From Dimorphilus gyrociliatus (lineage: Eukaryota > Annelida > Polychaeta > Dinophilidae), in the NCBI GenBank assembly GCA_904063045.1, contig CAJFCJ010000012.1:2108001-2172000 (forward strand): a stretch of 64,000 nucleotides of DNA, given 5' to 3'. The position numbers and the translations under genes are program-made. The notes under the pieces are model-generated. The model was not told where the DNA came from and searched no databases. It saw only the letters and a list, made by a program, of their open reading frames with translations. Of the stretch, positions 49,727 to 63,610 are shown piece after piece (positions within the stretch are counted from its first letter, which is position 1; the number at the start of each line of letters is the position of its first letter).

Positions 49727-51532
49727 TCAACCAGCAAACTCAATAGGGTCAATAACAAGTTCAATAAGGGCAAACAACTTTATTGGCAGTGACGTAAATA
49801 TAGAATGTGATAGCGTGTTTAATATATTTCCGAATTACGCCGATTAATCGATTATAAAACAATACAATTTTCTATTTACTCACCCAAATCGAATCGCCTT
49901 TCTCGCTCTTCCTGAGGAATTTTTCGAAAAATGGAAAATCCGATGTAAATTTTCTAGGTTTTTCAAAGTTCTCTCTTTGCAGACTCCTCAATTGGTTTAT
50001 TATTTGACGTAAACCACTTTCTCTTTCGTTTGTCGCCTCTGAGCGTTTACCGTTGCCTTTTGGCGAAAAAATTCAGTTACAACATGTAAAAATACAACAG
50101 AAGGAAACGTCTACGACAAATTTCTCTTTCATTAATTATAGTCTTTAACCAAGATATCTCTTTTCCCCTCTTCATCTCTCTTCTTTTTAACTTATAGACA
50201 AAGATCAATTGTTTTTTTCTCTTCCTACACACATTTAGCCTATTTGCTCAACAAGTTAAAGTATTTAACCTTCTCTCATGTTTTAGCATATTTTATTGTC
50301 TTTATTTAATGTGACGAAAGGAAGATCTTATGTACTGAAAGGTTAATCGAAATGTCCACAATATAGAGCAGTTAAATAATCTCCAAATTGTCTATAATTT
50401 AACAAAATCTTCTTTTGTCTTACTCCTTTCATTACATTAAATTTTCAACAATTTTCTATCTTTCTTTGTTATGATAGAGTTTTCTTAAGTTTAAAAATTT
50501 TACAAAGTCAGCAAATTAAAGCGTCAAGTACCAGAGGCACTACGTAGGAAACATGTTAATAAAAGTAGCCAGAAGGATAATCTACGTGTCCATGAAAATT
50601 TTTTGAAACGGCGTATAATGTATAATTGGAAAAAAAAAGTCATATTCACCAAGCATATTTCCGATGAAAACAAGGAAATTTTTAAAGAAACAAACTGTTG
50701 ATGAGTGTTAAAGAAAGAGAAAGATGCGAAAAGTGAATGAAAAAACGAGAAAGGACGAAAGAGAATGAAAAATATGGAAAAACAAATAAATAAAAAGGGT
50801 GAAAATGGATTTTCTGTACGTATTTTGCAAATAAAATGCAAAGTATGTACCATGAGAATAGCTAAGCGAAAATATGGTTTAAGTAGTACGTAAGAGGACA
50901 ATTATTACATTTTCAATGAGATATAAATGCTTGGTTATTATTTATGCGATATACACAACTATTGAGAATAAAAGCAAATAAAAAATAATTTACTTAAAAA
51001 AGAGAGAGAGAGAGAGAGACAGAGAGTGAAAAAGAGAGAAAGAAAGAGAGGGAAAACAGGCGTTAACTTTAAACATATTTTAATAGGAAAGTTAACTGTA
51101 AATAAGCTTAATTAATGATGCTGAAAAAGAGATAAGATATTGAATTTACTTGTATAATTAAAAAAAAGAGGAATTTTACAAAGGAAGCAAGAGAAAAATT
51201 TGTTCATAATTAAGACAAATTAAAATGAAGATTATATGATAAATACTAATACATTTAGATTTACGTTATACAATACCTATATATATATATATATAGTATT
51301 TCTGATAATAGAGTCATTCATACTAAAGGTTAAAAGCTTTAAATTAATTTAAAGTTTACCTCCTGCACATGCGTGTAGCGCCCATACCGGACACTTTCCT
51401 AGAAAAAAATGAGATTGAGACAAATGTATTATTGAAGATTATAGCTAAAAGGAAACTTTAACCTCCTTCTGCTAGAAAACTTAACGTCCCTAAAACAGAA
51501 ATGAAAATCCAAAGTAGTCGTAAGCGTTCCAT
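49727..51532 (-). CDS. GGNG-type myoactive neuropeptide precursor
   Basis: GGNG peptides are disulphide-bridged neuropeptides that excite gut and body-wall muscle in earthworms and leeches. Exon 1 (51532-51463) starts MERLRLLWIFISVLGTLSFL, a clean signal peptide. Exon 2 (51398-51360) and the start of exon 3 (50056-49884) encode GKCPVWALHACAGGNG followed by the dibasic site KR (residues 40-41). The sequence keeps the two cysteines, the W-A-x-H core and the terminal GGNG. The propeptide continues with SEATNERESGLRQ to KGDSIW without another peptide. All phases match. The last exon is uncertain: the best candidate is 49777-49727, adding LFALIELVIDPIEFAG before TGA, but its acceptor lacks a pyrimidine tract. 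Intron 2 is 1.3 kb. Only seven residues lie between the cysteines; I recall eight in the earthworm peptides. None of the exons stands out as a long open frame. Confidence 0.85.
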
Positions 51533-54500
51533 GAGAGACGGCGCGAAAGTGACTCCAGCTAGACGCCTACAGTACGCCTTCTAGCGTGAAGGTGTACGCT
51601 GAGTTAATAATTCTGTCAAAACTATTCAACTTTATCACGTCCTCGATACTCTTCGATTATCAGTCCGACTGGAAAGAGAATGAGTCTACTGCACCGAAGC
51701 ATCCGTAGACTCTTTCACATTATGAAAAATGATGATGATGCGGGCAACGATTGTGCATGAAAATTGCTGACAAGTTTCTTGAAGAGGGTTTAAGAATGGT
51801 ATAGTGTGCATTGTTACGTCTCGTTTCATTTCTTATACCTTTATAACAAAAAGTTTCTAGTCCCTTTTTAATTACACAAAACTCGTTTAATTGGCGACTG
51901 CAAAGCGTAATCTGTAAATAGACCTTAGAGAGAAATATTCAAATAGAGATTAAAATATAAAAGTTGGTAAAAAAAACTGATGAAGATGAACAAAATTACT
52001 TCTTATTTAATTTTTGTCTTCCCTCTCTCCGCTTACCTTCTTCAGCCTATCTCTTCTTTATCTGTTCATCTTTCACTCAACCAGCTCTTGTTATCTTTTT
52101 CCTACGTTCTCTACTCGTCCTCTGTGCTATATAATTACGTATAGGTTTATTTTTATTTTGACGTCACAAAAAAAAATCATTACTTATCTGTATCACTCAC
52201 TTGTTTCTTTCATTTAGCAGATTTTCTCCTATTTCTCTTTAGTAGACCTTGTAAGAAAAAGAGAAAAAAGAAGAGATTATCATATAAAAGATATATAGCA
52301 TATAAAAACCAACAAAATATAGATTATTTATTAAGCGGATAGTTCACATTTTAATAACCAAATATTTATATGTATATGATATAATATTAATATATACAAT
52401 TAAGTATCTATCCATAGCATAAATGATGCGTTCTTATACATTATAGGTATATATGCAGTATATATATACAGTGTACATAGTATATAATGTATATTAACTA
52501 TATAGATGTGTATAGAACGTTTACAATATATACTTAATATATAATATATTTGGTTATGCTCTAGATCTGTACATTGTTTCTAAATGTACTAAAGCATATG
52601 GAGCATTTTATGTACTGTAAATGAATTTATTTCCACTTTAGAATAATATTCATAATTGCTTAGTGGTTTATTTATTAATTACGATAGAAGTATGAGTGTG
52701 TAAACAGGAAGGGAAAGAGAACAAGGAGCGAAGGGGGTGGAGAGAGAGAGAGAGAGGGGGGGGGGCGAATGTGATGGAGATAAAGAAACAGAGACAGAGG
52801 AACGGAGAAGAAAGACGAAAGTGCGCATGTTTTATTTATTATATTAAACACAGCACTTGACCCTATGTATATTATATAAACAGAAATCGAAATTGTACAA
52901 CCTATTTAAATATATACAAGTATTTAAGCAAGATCAATCAAGTGGAAAAAAAAGTTAAGTAAACTTAAAGAATCTGTTTACCCTGTCAATTATTTGAAAA
53001 TATATCCAACGGCTTTTAATCTATATCTTATCAACTTAGTCGCTGATTTTATTGAATTTATATTAAAAACAAAAAATTAAAAGCACTATAGAGCTAATAA
53101 ATATTTGAATAGAATCCCCGATGGCAATTTTAGAAACAAAGAAGTTTCCGTAAATAGATAGACAATTAAATTAGTAATAATTAATATTGTGTACAGTTAC
53201 AAAAAATTATATAATATAAAATAATATCAAACCGGAAATGCTTGTATGACTATTTTTATTTAATAATATATAACGATCCTCCTTTCTTAATCTGTTAATT
53301 CTACTTCTTACGATCTCAGATTAAAGCTGATAATAATTAGATTATTGTCTAGAAACAAGATTCTGATGATAGACGCTTTTCTATAAATCATTTATTACTA
53401 GCTTTATATTCACGAGAGCAGGCCAGAATTTATACATTGACAAACAATCGATGCCTTTACTCGTAGCCGTTCTGCTTCTCAAAAAGTCTTACGTAATAAA
53501 TAAACTATTCACAATCAATCTAAAAGTAATAGTAGAACAAGACAAATAGGGTTATACGAAAATATGTCTATTCTATTTATTCCAAATAGTTATTACAAGT
53601 TTATTCTTTCGTCCTCTATTTAACCGATCTTTTCCTAAGCGCGTATTGGCATGCCCTACGTAGTTTGTCAAATGATTTTAGAATATTATTACCAATTTGA
53701 ATAGTGTTATTGCATGCAAGTCGAATTGGGTGAGCTTGTACCACTATCCGGTTTTATAAAATGTAGAAAATTGACAAATCGATGGAGCTTATCCCTTACC
53801 CACTCTCTTCCATTCTTCGCGTTATGTCCATTACATTTTCGTTAAAAGTGAATAATCTTTACACACAATATTTTATTTAAACGTTTATCTGTTTTATGTA
53901 TTTATAATTGTTGTTTGTTTATTGTTTATTTATTTTTTTGTTAGTATATATCTTATTTTAAATAAAAAAATAGAACATTTAAGTCTATATTTCTTTATAT
54001 TGGAAAAAAAATCCTTTAATATCCGTCGTTTTACGAAAACTCTTAATTTTCTCCTTCCCCCTCCTTCCTACTAAAACCTTTTTGCTTAATCAGTTGAATT
54101 CCTTTTCTATATTTGGTTTTGATTTGGCTTTAAGAATATAGTAATAATACTAATACTAATAATAGCACTGGCTTCTTTTATCTTTACTTTACGTTAAAAA
54201 AAAAGGAAAAAACCTAAATTATCTTTTTCTTAGGCCTAGGCCAGTTTTTTTTTGCCTCTCTATCAAACTTTTAATAAATTCAAGTTGACAAAGTGACACT
54301 TAACTCTGCCAGAACCTAAGCATCTCTCCTTTTAGAGAAATGCTCCTTAAAAAATACTTTTCAAAGTTGATAACGGATAGATTTAAATAATCTGCGACAA
54401 ACAACTTGAATTAAGTAGTTCACTCTTTTCTAGTCTCTGTCTAGTATAAAACAAATCTATTAGAGCAATATAAAGAAAATAAAGAAGAATAAATAAAGGA

Positions 54501-55526
54501 GTAGTATAAAGGAACAGTTAAATACTTAATAAGATATCTGTTCAAGTAAATTTCCCTTTAATGTTTTTCTCCTTTCACAGTTTTGTATCTAATAAGCTTT
54601 TTATTGATTGTTTTTTACCTTTTTTTTTAAAGGATTTAAGTGATTTTAGTTAAATACACTTACTTTTATTGCTTAATAAGTCAATAAAATTTAAAATATT
54701 AGCTAAAGAATAATTAAAGAGGTCTCTAAGCATAATTAACAGTGAAAAGTACCTGAAATATCTTATATATAGATAGTTTTGTTTATAATTTATAGTTTTC
54801 TGTTTTGTTTAGTAGTTATCCTTGTTTTTTCCTATGTTGGATAAAATATAGAAAATAGAGATAGAGAGTGTTTATGGAAGATATATGGAATACTTTACGA
54901 TATCTAAGTGTAAATATATATACATATATATATCCTTGCTACTTAGACAACAGAGAACAAAAAACTAGTAAAAAATATAAAACCTTTTCCTTCTTTTTAG
55001 TAATACCTAAGGGATTTTAGTTTAAATGTCGGACCTATTGTAATTTGAAGCTTTATAAAAAACTCTTCTATTCATTATTTAGGTAGAATTTTTATTGCTA
55101 CTCTATTATTACAGATACTGTTTGTTTATGATTTTATCAGGGAGACGAAACAATTTCAAAAGATAGCGTTAAATATCCATTAAAAGCCCGTTATATTCCA
55201 GTTCGTCTATACAGTATATAAATAAGAGTAAAACATCTATAACATATTTCGTAACGTGAAAATCGATATAAAAGCAGGTGGATTTCTTTTTAAATATCTC
55301 TTTCTTTAAATCAATTAAGAAAATTTCCAAAAAAAAAAGAGAAAATAAGAAAAAAGAGAAATTTAATTAAAATTATCCATTTCAATTAAAATATCGATCT
55401 CCTGAGTAATTTGAAAGAAAGTTTACTTTAAATGAAAATGTTAACTGCAATTACATTGTGAATGCATAAAGAATATAAAATATATACAGTACGTATACAC
55501 TTATCATAACAAAAAGGACAAACTGA

Positions 55527-55562
<36 letters not shown>

Positions 55563-56935
55563 TTACATATTAATGAATAAATAAGAGTGTTAATGATCGT
55601 TATAAAGTAAAGGTATCAGTAGTGGATTTACTTAAGAAACATTTTTCAAGTATATCCTTTGTCAACATCCTATGTATATTTGTGAAAGATAATCGATATA
55701 TCGTACTTTCGCATGTATCTTCTTTTGTCTTTAATTGAATGATGTCAGCACGTGTTGGTTGTATGGCTAGCGTAATGAACTCTTTCTTTTAATCTTCGTA
55801 TTTTTAGCTTCACTAAGCGTTTTGATTATTAATAATTAATTTTTGTTCTTTCTATTTCCATTGAATGTTATTCCTGATAGTTTGATTAGAATATTATCAA
55901 CTTGTGAACTACTTTGTCCTTGATTCCCCCTTTTATTTCTAAAATAAGTGATAGTTTGTCATTGACGTTATAAATCATTGAAATCGATCGCTTTTGGCTT
56001 TCGCCTTACCTTTCAATCTTAATTGTAGGTTAATATTAACCTTATTCAATAGGAAACGATGATCTCCAGGTAAACTTAAGAGAGAGTGTACGTATGTGAG
56101 TGTATGTATGTGTGTATGGGTGTGTTTATATGAATGAATAAATGAATGAACGAATTAATAAGAGAAAGGAGTGATAGGGGGATGGAAAATATGTGTTTTC
56201 TTTAATTTGTTCGTACCAACTGATACAATTGAATTGGACGTAATTACTAATTTTATCTTCTAAATAGTTTTATTAGTTTTTTACCTTTGAAAGAAAAATA
56301 GATCTTATTGTTGTTATTGTTTTTTTAAACAAGTAGAGTATTGTTGCTTTGCTAATAATCAGTTTTATTTGTTTACCTAATATGTGATACAAATGTTATT
56401 TGCCTAATGTATAGTCAACTGGAAAATCGTAGGAGTGGCATTTGTTATTTATTTTCTTACTTTGATCGAACTAAGTAATCCTGTTCAATAATCATATGCG
56501 CCACCTACTTGTTACAATTATATACCTGATTTTTTTTTAATTTGACATGTGCTTCCCTCTGTCGTAAGAAACGTCTACAATAAAATTTAAGAGTTTCCCC
56601 AACTAAAGTATTCGTTTTGTATTCATTTACATGCTCTAGATTATGGACATTTTGAACGCCTCATTAGATATCGTGTTCACGAACAGAGTTTGAAAGTAAC
56701 ATAATACCACAAATAACGATAGTATTTAGACATGCTTCTCGCCACTTTACAGTCTATTTTTTATTCAACACAGCTGAACAGAAGCAATAAGAGACATCGT
56801 TTGTAAATCCAAAGAATAATACGGATTAGGTGGAAAATTCAATTTCGCTAACAAAGAGAAGAATGTCGCCTAACACTTGCAATATAAAAGGTATAGTCCT
56901 CCCTTGGCGTATGTGACTTAACGATTGCTGATTTG

Positions 56936-56974
<39 letters not shown>

Positions 56975-57477
56975 CCGTGAGAAATTCTATCGTCTTTCCG
57001 TTAAGGATGTATTGAACTGAAAATAATAACATCCTCTTTCCTTTAACGGTTTTATGCCATACTATTGAATATCTGTTAGCGCCACCTATTCTTTAAAAGA
57101 ATGAAGGCTTAGCGATGATCATAGTGAAAATAAAGTAAACAAAAAAAAAAAAAAAGGTAACGATTCTGAACGTAAAAAAATCTGGTATAAAAAGAACTGA
57201 AAGAAAAAAAAAATTGAATTAAATTTCTTTTAAGATGTTTTTTCTTTTTTAACAAAATGAAAAAAAAAAATCTATCAAAATTTGGTAATATATTAGGATA
57301 ATTTCCATCCATTCACAAGCAATAATAAACGAATACCATCAAAGTAAAATAAAAATAACTTAAACACTCTCAATCCTGCAACATCTCTAAAAAGACACAC
57401 GCACTGAAAAAAATACAGCTTCTTACTTTTTTTTTGAAAAAAAAAATAAAGAAAGCTGCAAGACTTCTAAAAACCAC
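51533..57477. other. Gene-poor region, 5.9 kb
   Basis: The first 200 bp (to about 51740) are less AT-rich and likely include the GGNG promoter and 5' UTR. Beyond that I see no gene. Contents: CTCF-like sites on minus at 56498-56506 and 57079-57087, one exact palindrome at 55208, a long TA run at 56939-56973, and a GA run that passes into ten consecutive G at 52756-52765. Confidence 0.6.
56939..56973. repeat. (TA)n microsatellite
   Basis: About 17 uninterrupted TA units downstream of DYRK1A. Confidence 0.9.
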
Positions 57478-59599
<2,122 letters not shown>

Positions 59600-59646
59600 T
59601 CTTTTTTATTTATTTAATTGACTAGACTTCCTCCATTATCCAGCAC

Positions 59647-61667
59647 CTGTATGAAAATTTATTCGTTAAAGTTTACGGTAAGTAATAGATGACTTACTCT
59701 TCTGACTAAGTGACTTTAAAAAAGAATTCTTGTTCTACACATACTACTATCTTATATATATATTTATACAAATACCAGTTGCCAATGACATCTATCTTTT
59801 AGAATTTTATTAAGACAGGTTTTAAACCGGAAACAGAGGTCTTTTCCATTCATATTTCAGAGTGAACTGAATTGTTTCATTAATCATAACACTAGATGAT
59901 TAATATTATACCCGGATAAAACTTCTTGATCTTTTCAATACAAAGACATTACGTCTATAAATATAATCGTAGAATCTTTATAAATTGATAGAAAGAGTAT
60001 TTAGATTCAAGCAAGATCCTTTTAAAATACCCATTTTTTGTTGTTACTCCGTGCTTTATATAGGCTATAAAGAAATTATTTCTACTCTTGTGACAAGAAA
60101 TTTCACTCTTATTTTTTTATACGTGTTTTTTATTAAAGGGAATTCACGTGAACTGACAGCAAGTTTAATACTAAAAATCTAACTTTCCCTTGCTATCAAT
60201 CTTGAAATATTTAAGGTATCTTACAGATTCGTATTAAATTAAAATGTTAAAAATAGTCTATAAGTATAATACAACAATTATCACCTCCTCGTCCCATTCG
60301 TTCATCCTCCAAATAAACAAATATACCCAAAGATGACATTGGTTTGTTTGTAGTGGATTAATTCTCGTCTCTACCAGTAATATTAAGCTTACAGAATGAT
60401 ATAAAGCATCCTTAGAAAGCCATTTTAAACTACCTTAGTATTGAATTCGCATCTTCACCAAAAAGAATTCAATAGAATAGTATAAATATATAAAATTAAA
60501 GGGCAGGTGTCTATGCAACTGGTATTTGCTTTCAATAAGTTACAAATCAGAATACTAATAAGATTTGTACATTTTTTCTATAATATAATTATTAGCAGGG
60601 GATTACACCACCCTAGTATTAAAAAACGTTTCTACATCAGCAAATAACGAAATGTATCTCACTTGTTAAAAACACAAGATCAAACAGATTTTTGTATAAA
60701 TTTTAATTCGATAATTTAATTAAAATATATCTTAATAGAGTGCAAATATAAAACTAAAGAAATACTTACGGAAAGGAAAAACTTGTTATTTAACAAGTTC
60801 AGACGCAGCATAAACAATGGACGGCTGATTTCTTTTTAAACGCTGATTTCTGCTAAATTTTACAGATCCAACAAGATTTCTAATAATCCGTTAACCCGTA
60901 GATTAACTGAAGTGATAGGATTTACTCAAAAACGGTTAAAAACGTCCAAAATTGATTATTATTTCACGTAGAGGTATATACACACGAATGGCAACGATTC
61001 AAGATGGCGGACGTCTGATTTTTTCGCGCGTCAATTTCAGCAGTATAGTCATATATTTTCTTCCAACTATTTTCTGAAAAATTTAAATTATTATCAAGCA
61101 TTTAATATAAAATAAATAAATATTTTTTTAAACTTTGTTATTTTCAAATTGTGTTGGGAGAACCAAAAAGATAAGTCATAAAAAAATTTATTGATAAATT
61201 TACCCCTATTGCACGAGACGATTCCTTAAATGGAGTGTTCTCGCGAGGCTTCGCTTGATAGTGTGGTACCGTGCTCCACTTTTTACGTACGATCTATAAC
61301 AACGGCAGTGAACTGGAGGACATTATTATTTGCCGCCTAAAATGCCTTTCAATTATAATAGAAAATTACAGTTTTATTTAGGTCATCTGGTACAAATACG
61401 ATTGAACTTTTTGATAAATAACCTTCTATAATCCATCTTCCTCAAAACATTTATCTTAATATTTTCAGCTAGTTTTCATAAGAAGAATAATCTGTACTTA
61501 ATTTTATTAAATTTAATAAAGAAATTACAATTTTATTTGTATAAAAATAATATAAAATATACAACAGAAATATATTTTTGTTCTTTTTAAATAATTCTTA
61601 TGTATCAAAAAATATTTAGCTTAAAAACACTCCTGGAAGAGAAAGTTTATAGAGTCTATTAATTAGG
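59647..61667. other. DYRK1A 5' non-coding region and intergenic
   Basis: No protein-coding exon seen. It likely contains the first DYRK1A intron, a non-coding first exon and the promoter near 61.0-61.25 kb, then the spacer to the stop of the orphan GPCR at 61668. Confidence 0.5.
61000..61250 (-). promoter_or_regulatory. Putative DYRK1A promoter with YY1 and TCTCGCGAG elements
   Basis: CCGCCATCTTG on the minus strand (61010-61000) is a textbook YY1 site, usually just downstream of a start site. The palindrome-like TCTCGCGAG (61239-61247), close to the BANP-type promoter motif, lies about 230 bp upstream of it. The block is CpG-richer than its surroundings (GCGCG at 61026). Position and motifs only; no transcript evidence. 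Confidence 0.45.
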
Positions 61668-63345
61668 TCAAGTGAAGGATATATCACTTTGAATTCTTCT
61701 CCTTGGTGGACAGCGAACTTCTGGAAGGTATCTTTTTAGGCCAACTTTAAATTCTTTCATTCGACCGGCGTATATAAAGACGTTAACGGCTGTGTTGGAA
61801 TGTAGGAGAAGGCGACAAGTAGCTCTATTTTTTATTTAAGCATAAAAGAACAACTGTTAGACTAGTTAACGGGAGAGAGAGACTACACTTTGATATATGA
61901 AAAATAATCGATAAATTAAGCAAGAAAACGTGCTTTCGTCTTTATTAAATTCAATATGTAATTAGCATATTTGATATTCCTTACCTCACGTAGGCATTGA
62001 TTTTGCATTTGCACGCCATAGACACAATAAAATATGTCGTTACAGGCGTCCACGCAATCAAAAAGTATACAACCAAAAATCCTGTCATATAAAATAGTTT
62101 TAGCTCCCTTTTCATTATCCTTAATTTTGAGTCATCGTTGCTAATGTCCATCTTCTTAAATTGCATTTCTTGACGTATCTGTAAAAATTTAAAGAGAAGA
62201 TGGAAGAGAAAAGCGAAAGGATAACGAAACAATAATATGATTTATACGAGAATATTTATATATCTACATATAAGATATACATAGGGAGATAGGGAGTAAG
62301 AAACAGGGATCTTTTTTCACAAACAACCATTTTGATATGTGATCTACACGCATCGGAATTCTTTTTTTTGTATTTCTGGCACGTGTAATGTAAGACGATA
62401 TTCGTAGTAGGGGAAATGTGTTTTAACTACCGGTTTTTTAGAAATTAATGTCAACTCGGGGTCGTTAAGATAGGTAAAAAGTCTATTAATTATCAAAGTG
62501 GATACAATAGAAAGAGGATAATGTAAAATTTACCTTTCTCCTTGCTGTCAGTAAAATTCCTATGTACAATACCGACATAATAATAGCCGGTAGTAAGAAC
62601 TGTACAATTGCTAATGTTGTAAATTGACCAAAGGAGTATAATTTATCAAGATAACAACCCAACTTGAAATCATCTATTATTGAAAAATAGAATATATTTC
62701 TAAAATCATGATACAAGAAGAAGAAGAAGAAGAGGAAAATAACAAGAATATAAGTGGGGAAAAAAACACACTCAACTCATTTTCTGCTCGTTTGATAAGA
62801 ACTGTAAATGTATACTCAATGAACCTAAAATTTGAATAATCCATATAATAGCGATAAATGTCTTGATTCTTTTCTTTGTAATTATATTGTGATACTGAAG
62901 GGGAAAATGAATAGAAATGTATCTAACTGCCGTTATAGCCACTAAATTCCAAGAAGAAATCATCGTCATGCTCATCAAAGATGTAGCAATGAATATGCAA
63001 AGTCCAGGAGATGCAAATTTGCTTTTAATGTTATTTCTTTCCATATGAGCAGTATTATAAATAGAATACCAAAAGGATGCCCCTGGATGATAAATATAAT
63101 TAACCTATTAGAGGTTTTATCTTAATCCTTTGAAGGAAATTATAGAAAATTGATTAGATTTATTCACCTAAATCACAAGCAGCTTGGCTAAGAAAGAGAT
63201 AGTTTGCAACAGAGTCAAAGTACTGATTCTTCTTAAATACAGCTATAACTATACCATTACCAATCAAACTGAAAACTGACAATCCATAAAGAAAAGAATA
63301 ATAGTACACATTAAATTCAACTGCCGATTGAGTTACGTTAGACAT
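61668..63345 (-). CDS. Orphan class A GPCR with altered DRY and NPxxY motifs
   Basis: Five exons: 63345-63168, 63082-62777, 62673-62534, 62178-61985, 61824-61668; 324 residues, a compact rhodopsin-class receptor. The N-terminus has NVTQS glycosylation. TM1 holds LIGNGIVIAVF (the TM1 Asn), TM2 SQAACDLG, TM3 begins at a Cys (SPGLCIFIATS) that can pair with the ECL2 Cys in LGCYLDKLY. The end of TM3 reads ITAVRYISIHFPLQY, so DRY is VRY. TM5 has FLLPAIIMSVLY, TM6 LIAWTPV, and TM7 SNTAVNVFIYAGRMKEFK, where NPxxY is NVxxY. The start is the first ATG, upstream of a good signal-less TM1. Ligand and subfamily unknown. A tandem paralogue lies immediately upstream. Confidence 0.85.
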
Positions 63346-63610
63346 TTATAAATTTATCAAATATTCAGGTTTATATGAGGCGATCTTGCACTAAGAAGTA
63401 AAAGTCGTCAGTGACAATCAAAGCACAGCAAATAGACCGGAAAACGTGATCCTAATGGATAGAGATAGGTTATAATTTAAGCAGCGTCATTGTTAATGGA
63501 AATTTTGTAGGCCTCTTTCGTTACGTCCTAAATGTCATAACTTGTGATTAATACGCACTTTGCCGACTAAATATCTAGATAAACAATGTACTATTTATAA
63601 ATAATTTATT
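63346..63610. other. Spacer between tandem GPCR genes
   Basis: 265 bp separate the start codon of the first orphan receptor from the stop codon of its paralogue. No other feature seen. Confidence 0.6.
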
